Assembly: GCA_000226015.1 (NCBI GenBank)
Contig: JH152646.1
Coordinates: 89,412 to 118,939, forward strand
Reading direction: 5' to 3'
Source of the DNA: Mnemiopsis leidyi
Lineage: Eukaryota > Ctenophora > Tentaculata > Lobata > Bolinopsidae
DNA: 29,528 bases
Shown here piece after piece: positions 28,888-29,528 of this stretch. Within the stretch, counting starts at the first letter, position 1, and the number at the start of each line of letters is the position of its first letter. Made by a program: the position numbers and the translations under genes. The notes under the pieces are model-generated. The model ran no database searches. It had not been told where the DNA came from and worked only from the letters and a program-made list of their open reading frames with translations.

Positions 28888-29528
28888 ATGTCGCCCAATC
28901 GATAATATTAATATGGTAATCCGAATCGCTTTAAGTTGTGGGTTTTAGTACGGTAATGGGTTTAGTGCGGTAATTTCTCGGAAATTTGCGATACCTCTTC
29001 AAGAATACCGTTTTTTTACTATAACTGTCGGTAATATAAATTTCCATCACGGTTTCAAGTCGGCCATGCCATATTCTGAGAGACAACACATGTAAAAATG
29101 TAGCCCTTGGCTCCGGCTTGCCTTTTATTCTGAACTATAACTTACTAAGGAACCAGACTTTTACTAAAACTATTAGCTTTGAGTTAATTTTTTTAAAGCA
29201 TATTGCAACCACCACGCAATTCCACCAAATTTAATCAGAAGAAGATTCAAATTTTGTTTTTAAATTATGATAAGCACAATGTCAAAGTCAGAGTGGATGA
29301 GATGTACTGCTAGAAAACCTTTACCGGGCGCTGTGTGACTCTCTCTACGGTCCTCCCGAGCAGCACAGACCGAGGTTCCTAGGCTAGAAAACCTCTCCTT
29401 GTGAGCTGAATTTTAATGCTGAATGATAATGCGAATCTCAAAGTTAAACGAACCTTTGAAAGGTTCAATATTTAATAGGGGGTCGTTCACATATGGCGTC
29501 AGCAAATTTTCGGTAATTTTTACCCCCC
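28888..29528. other. Intergenic, no gene seen
   Basis: AT-rich sequence to the window end with no supportable exon, RNA gene or repeat. Confidence 0.35.

Overview
The window is nuclear DNA from an invertebrate animal. It holds spliced genes with GT-AG introns, a complete 13-exon gene for the ciliary protein CFAP58, an 8-exon 7TM receptor gene, and many short non-autonomous repeats. The 3' end of a retroelement ORF resembles elements I associate with cnidarian and other early-branching animal genomes; that is only a weak hint to the lineage. The sequence is a draft assembly: one ambiguous base at 12307 and a 10-N gap at 12337-12346.

Layout. Positions 1-6605 are repeat-rich intergenic DNA with two intronless minus-strand genes (1263-1823 and 6111-6605). 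These encode small secreted helical proteins that look like diverged paralogues of one family I do not recognise. A short Arg-Gly-rich last exon lies at 7780-7880 (+). Positions 8200-10865 are a nest of inverted-repeat elements, then a structured repeat (copy 1 of 2), then a 5'-truncated retroelement ORF. Positions 10866-14915 have no gene I can support, but contain a complete pogo/Tigger-like MITE at 11725-12221. CFAP58 runs from 14916 to 20865 (+). A repeat-poor 1.5 kb spacer separates it from the convergent GPCR gene, 26729 down to 22339 (-). The GPCR's first intron carries a foldback element with the second copy of the structured repeat inside its left arm. The rest (26730-29528) has short repeats and no supported gene.

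I assembled both large genes by hand from splice signals and reading-frame phase. Every junction keeps the frame: CFAP58 gives 880 residues, close to the usual family length, and the receptor gives 503 residues with seven membrane segments. The genes are unrelated in function: one builds the ciliary axoneme, one is an orphan membrane receptor, two encode secreted proteins of unknown role, and one is an RGG-tailed likely RNA-binding protein whose upstream exons were not found. Points most worth a second look are the secreted paralogue pair, the structured repeat with a compensatory base-pair change, the receptor with most class A signature residues replaced, and the fourfold duplication of a CFAP58 splice donor.
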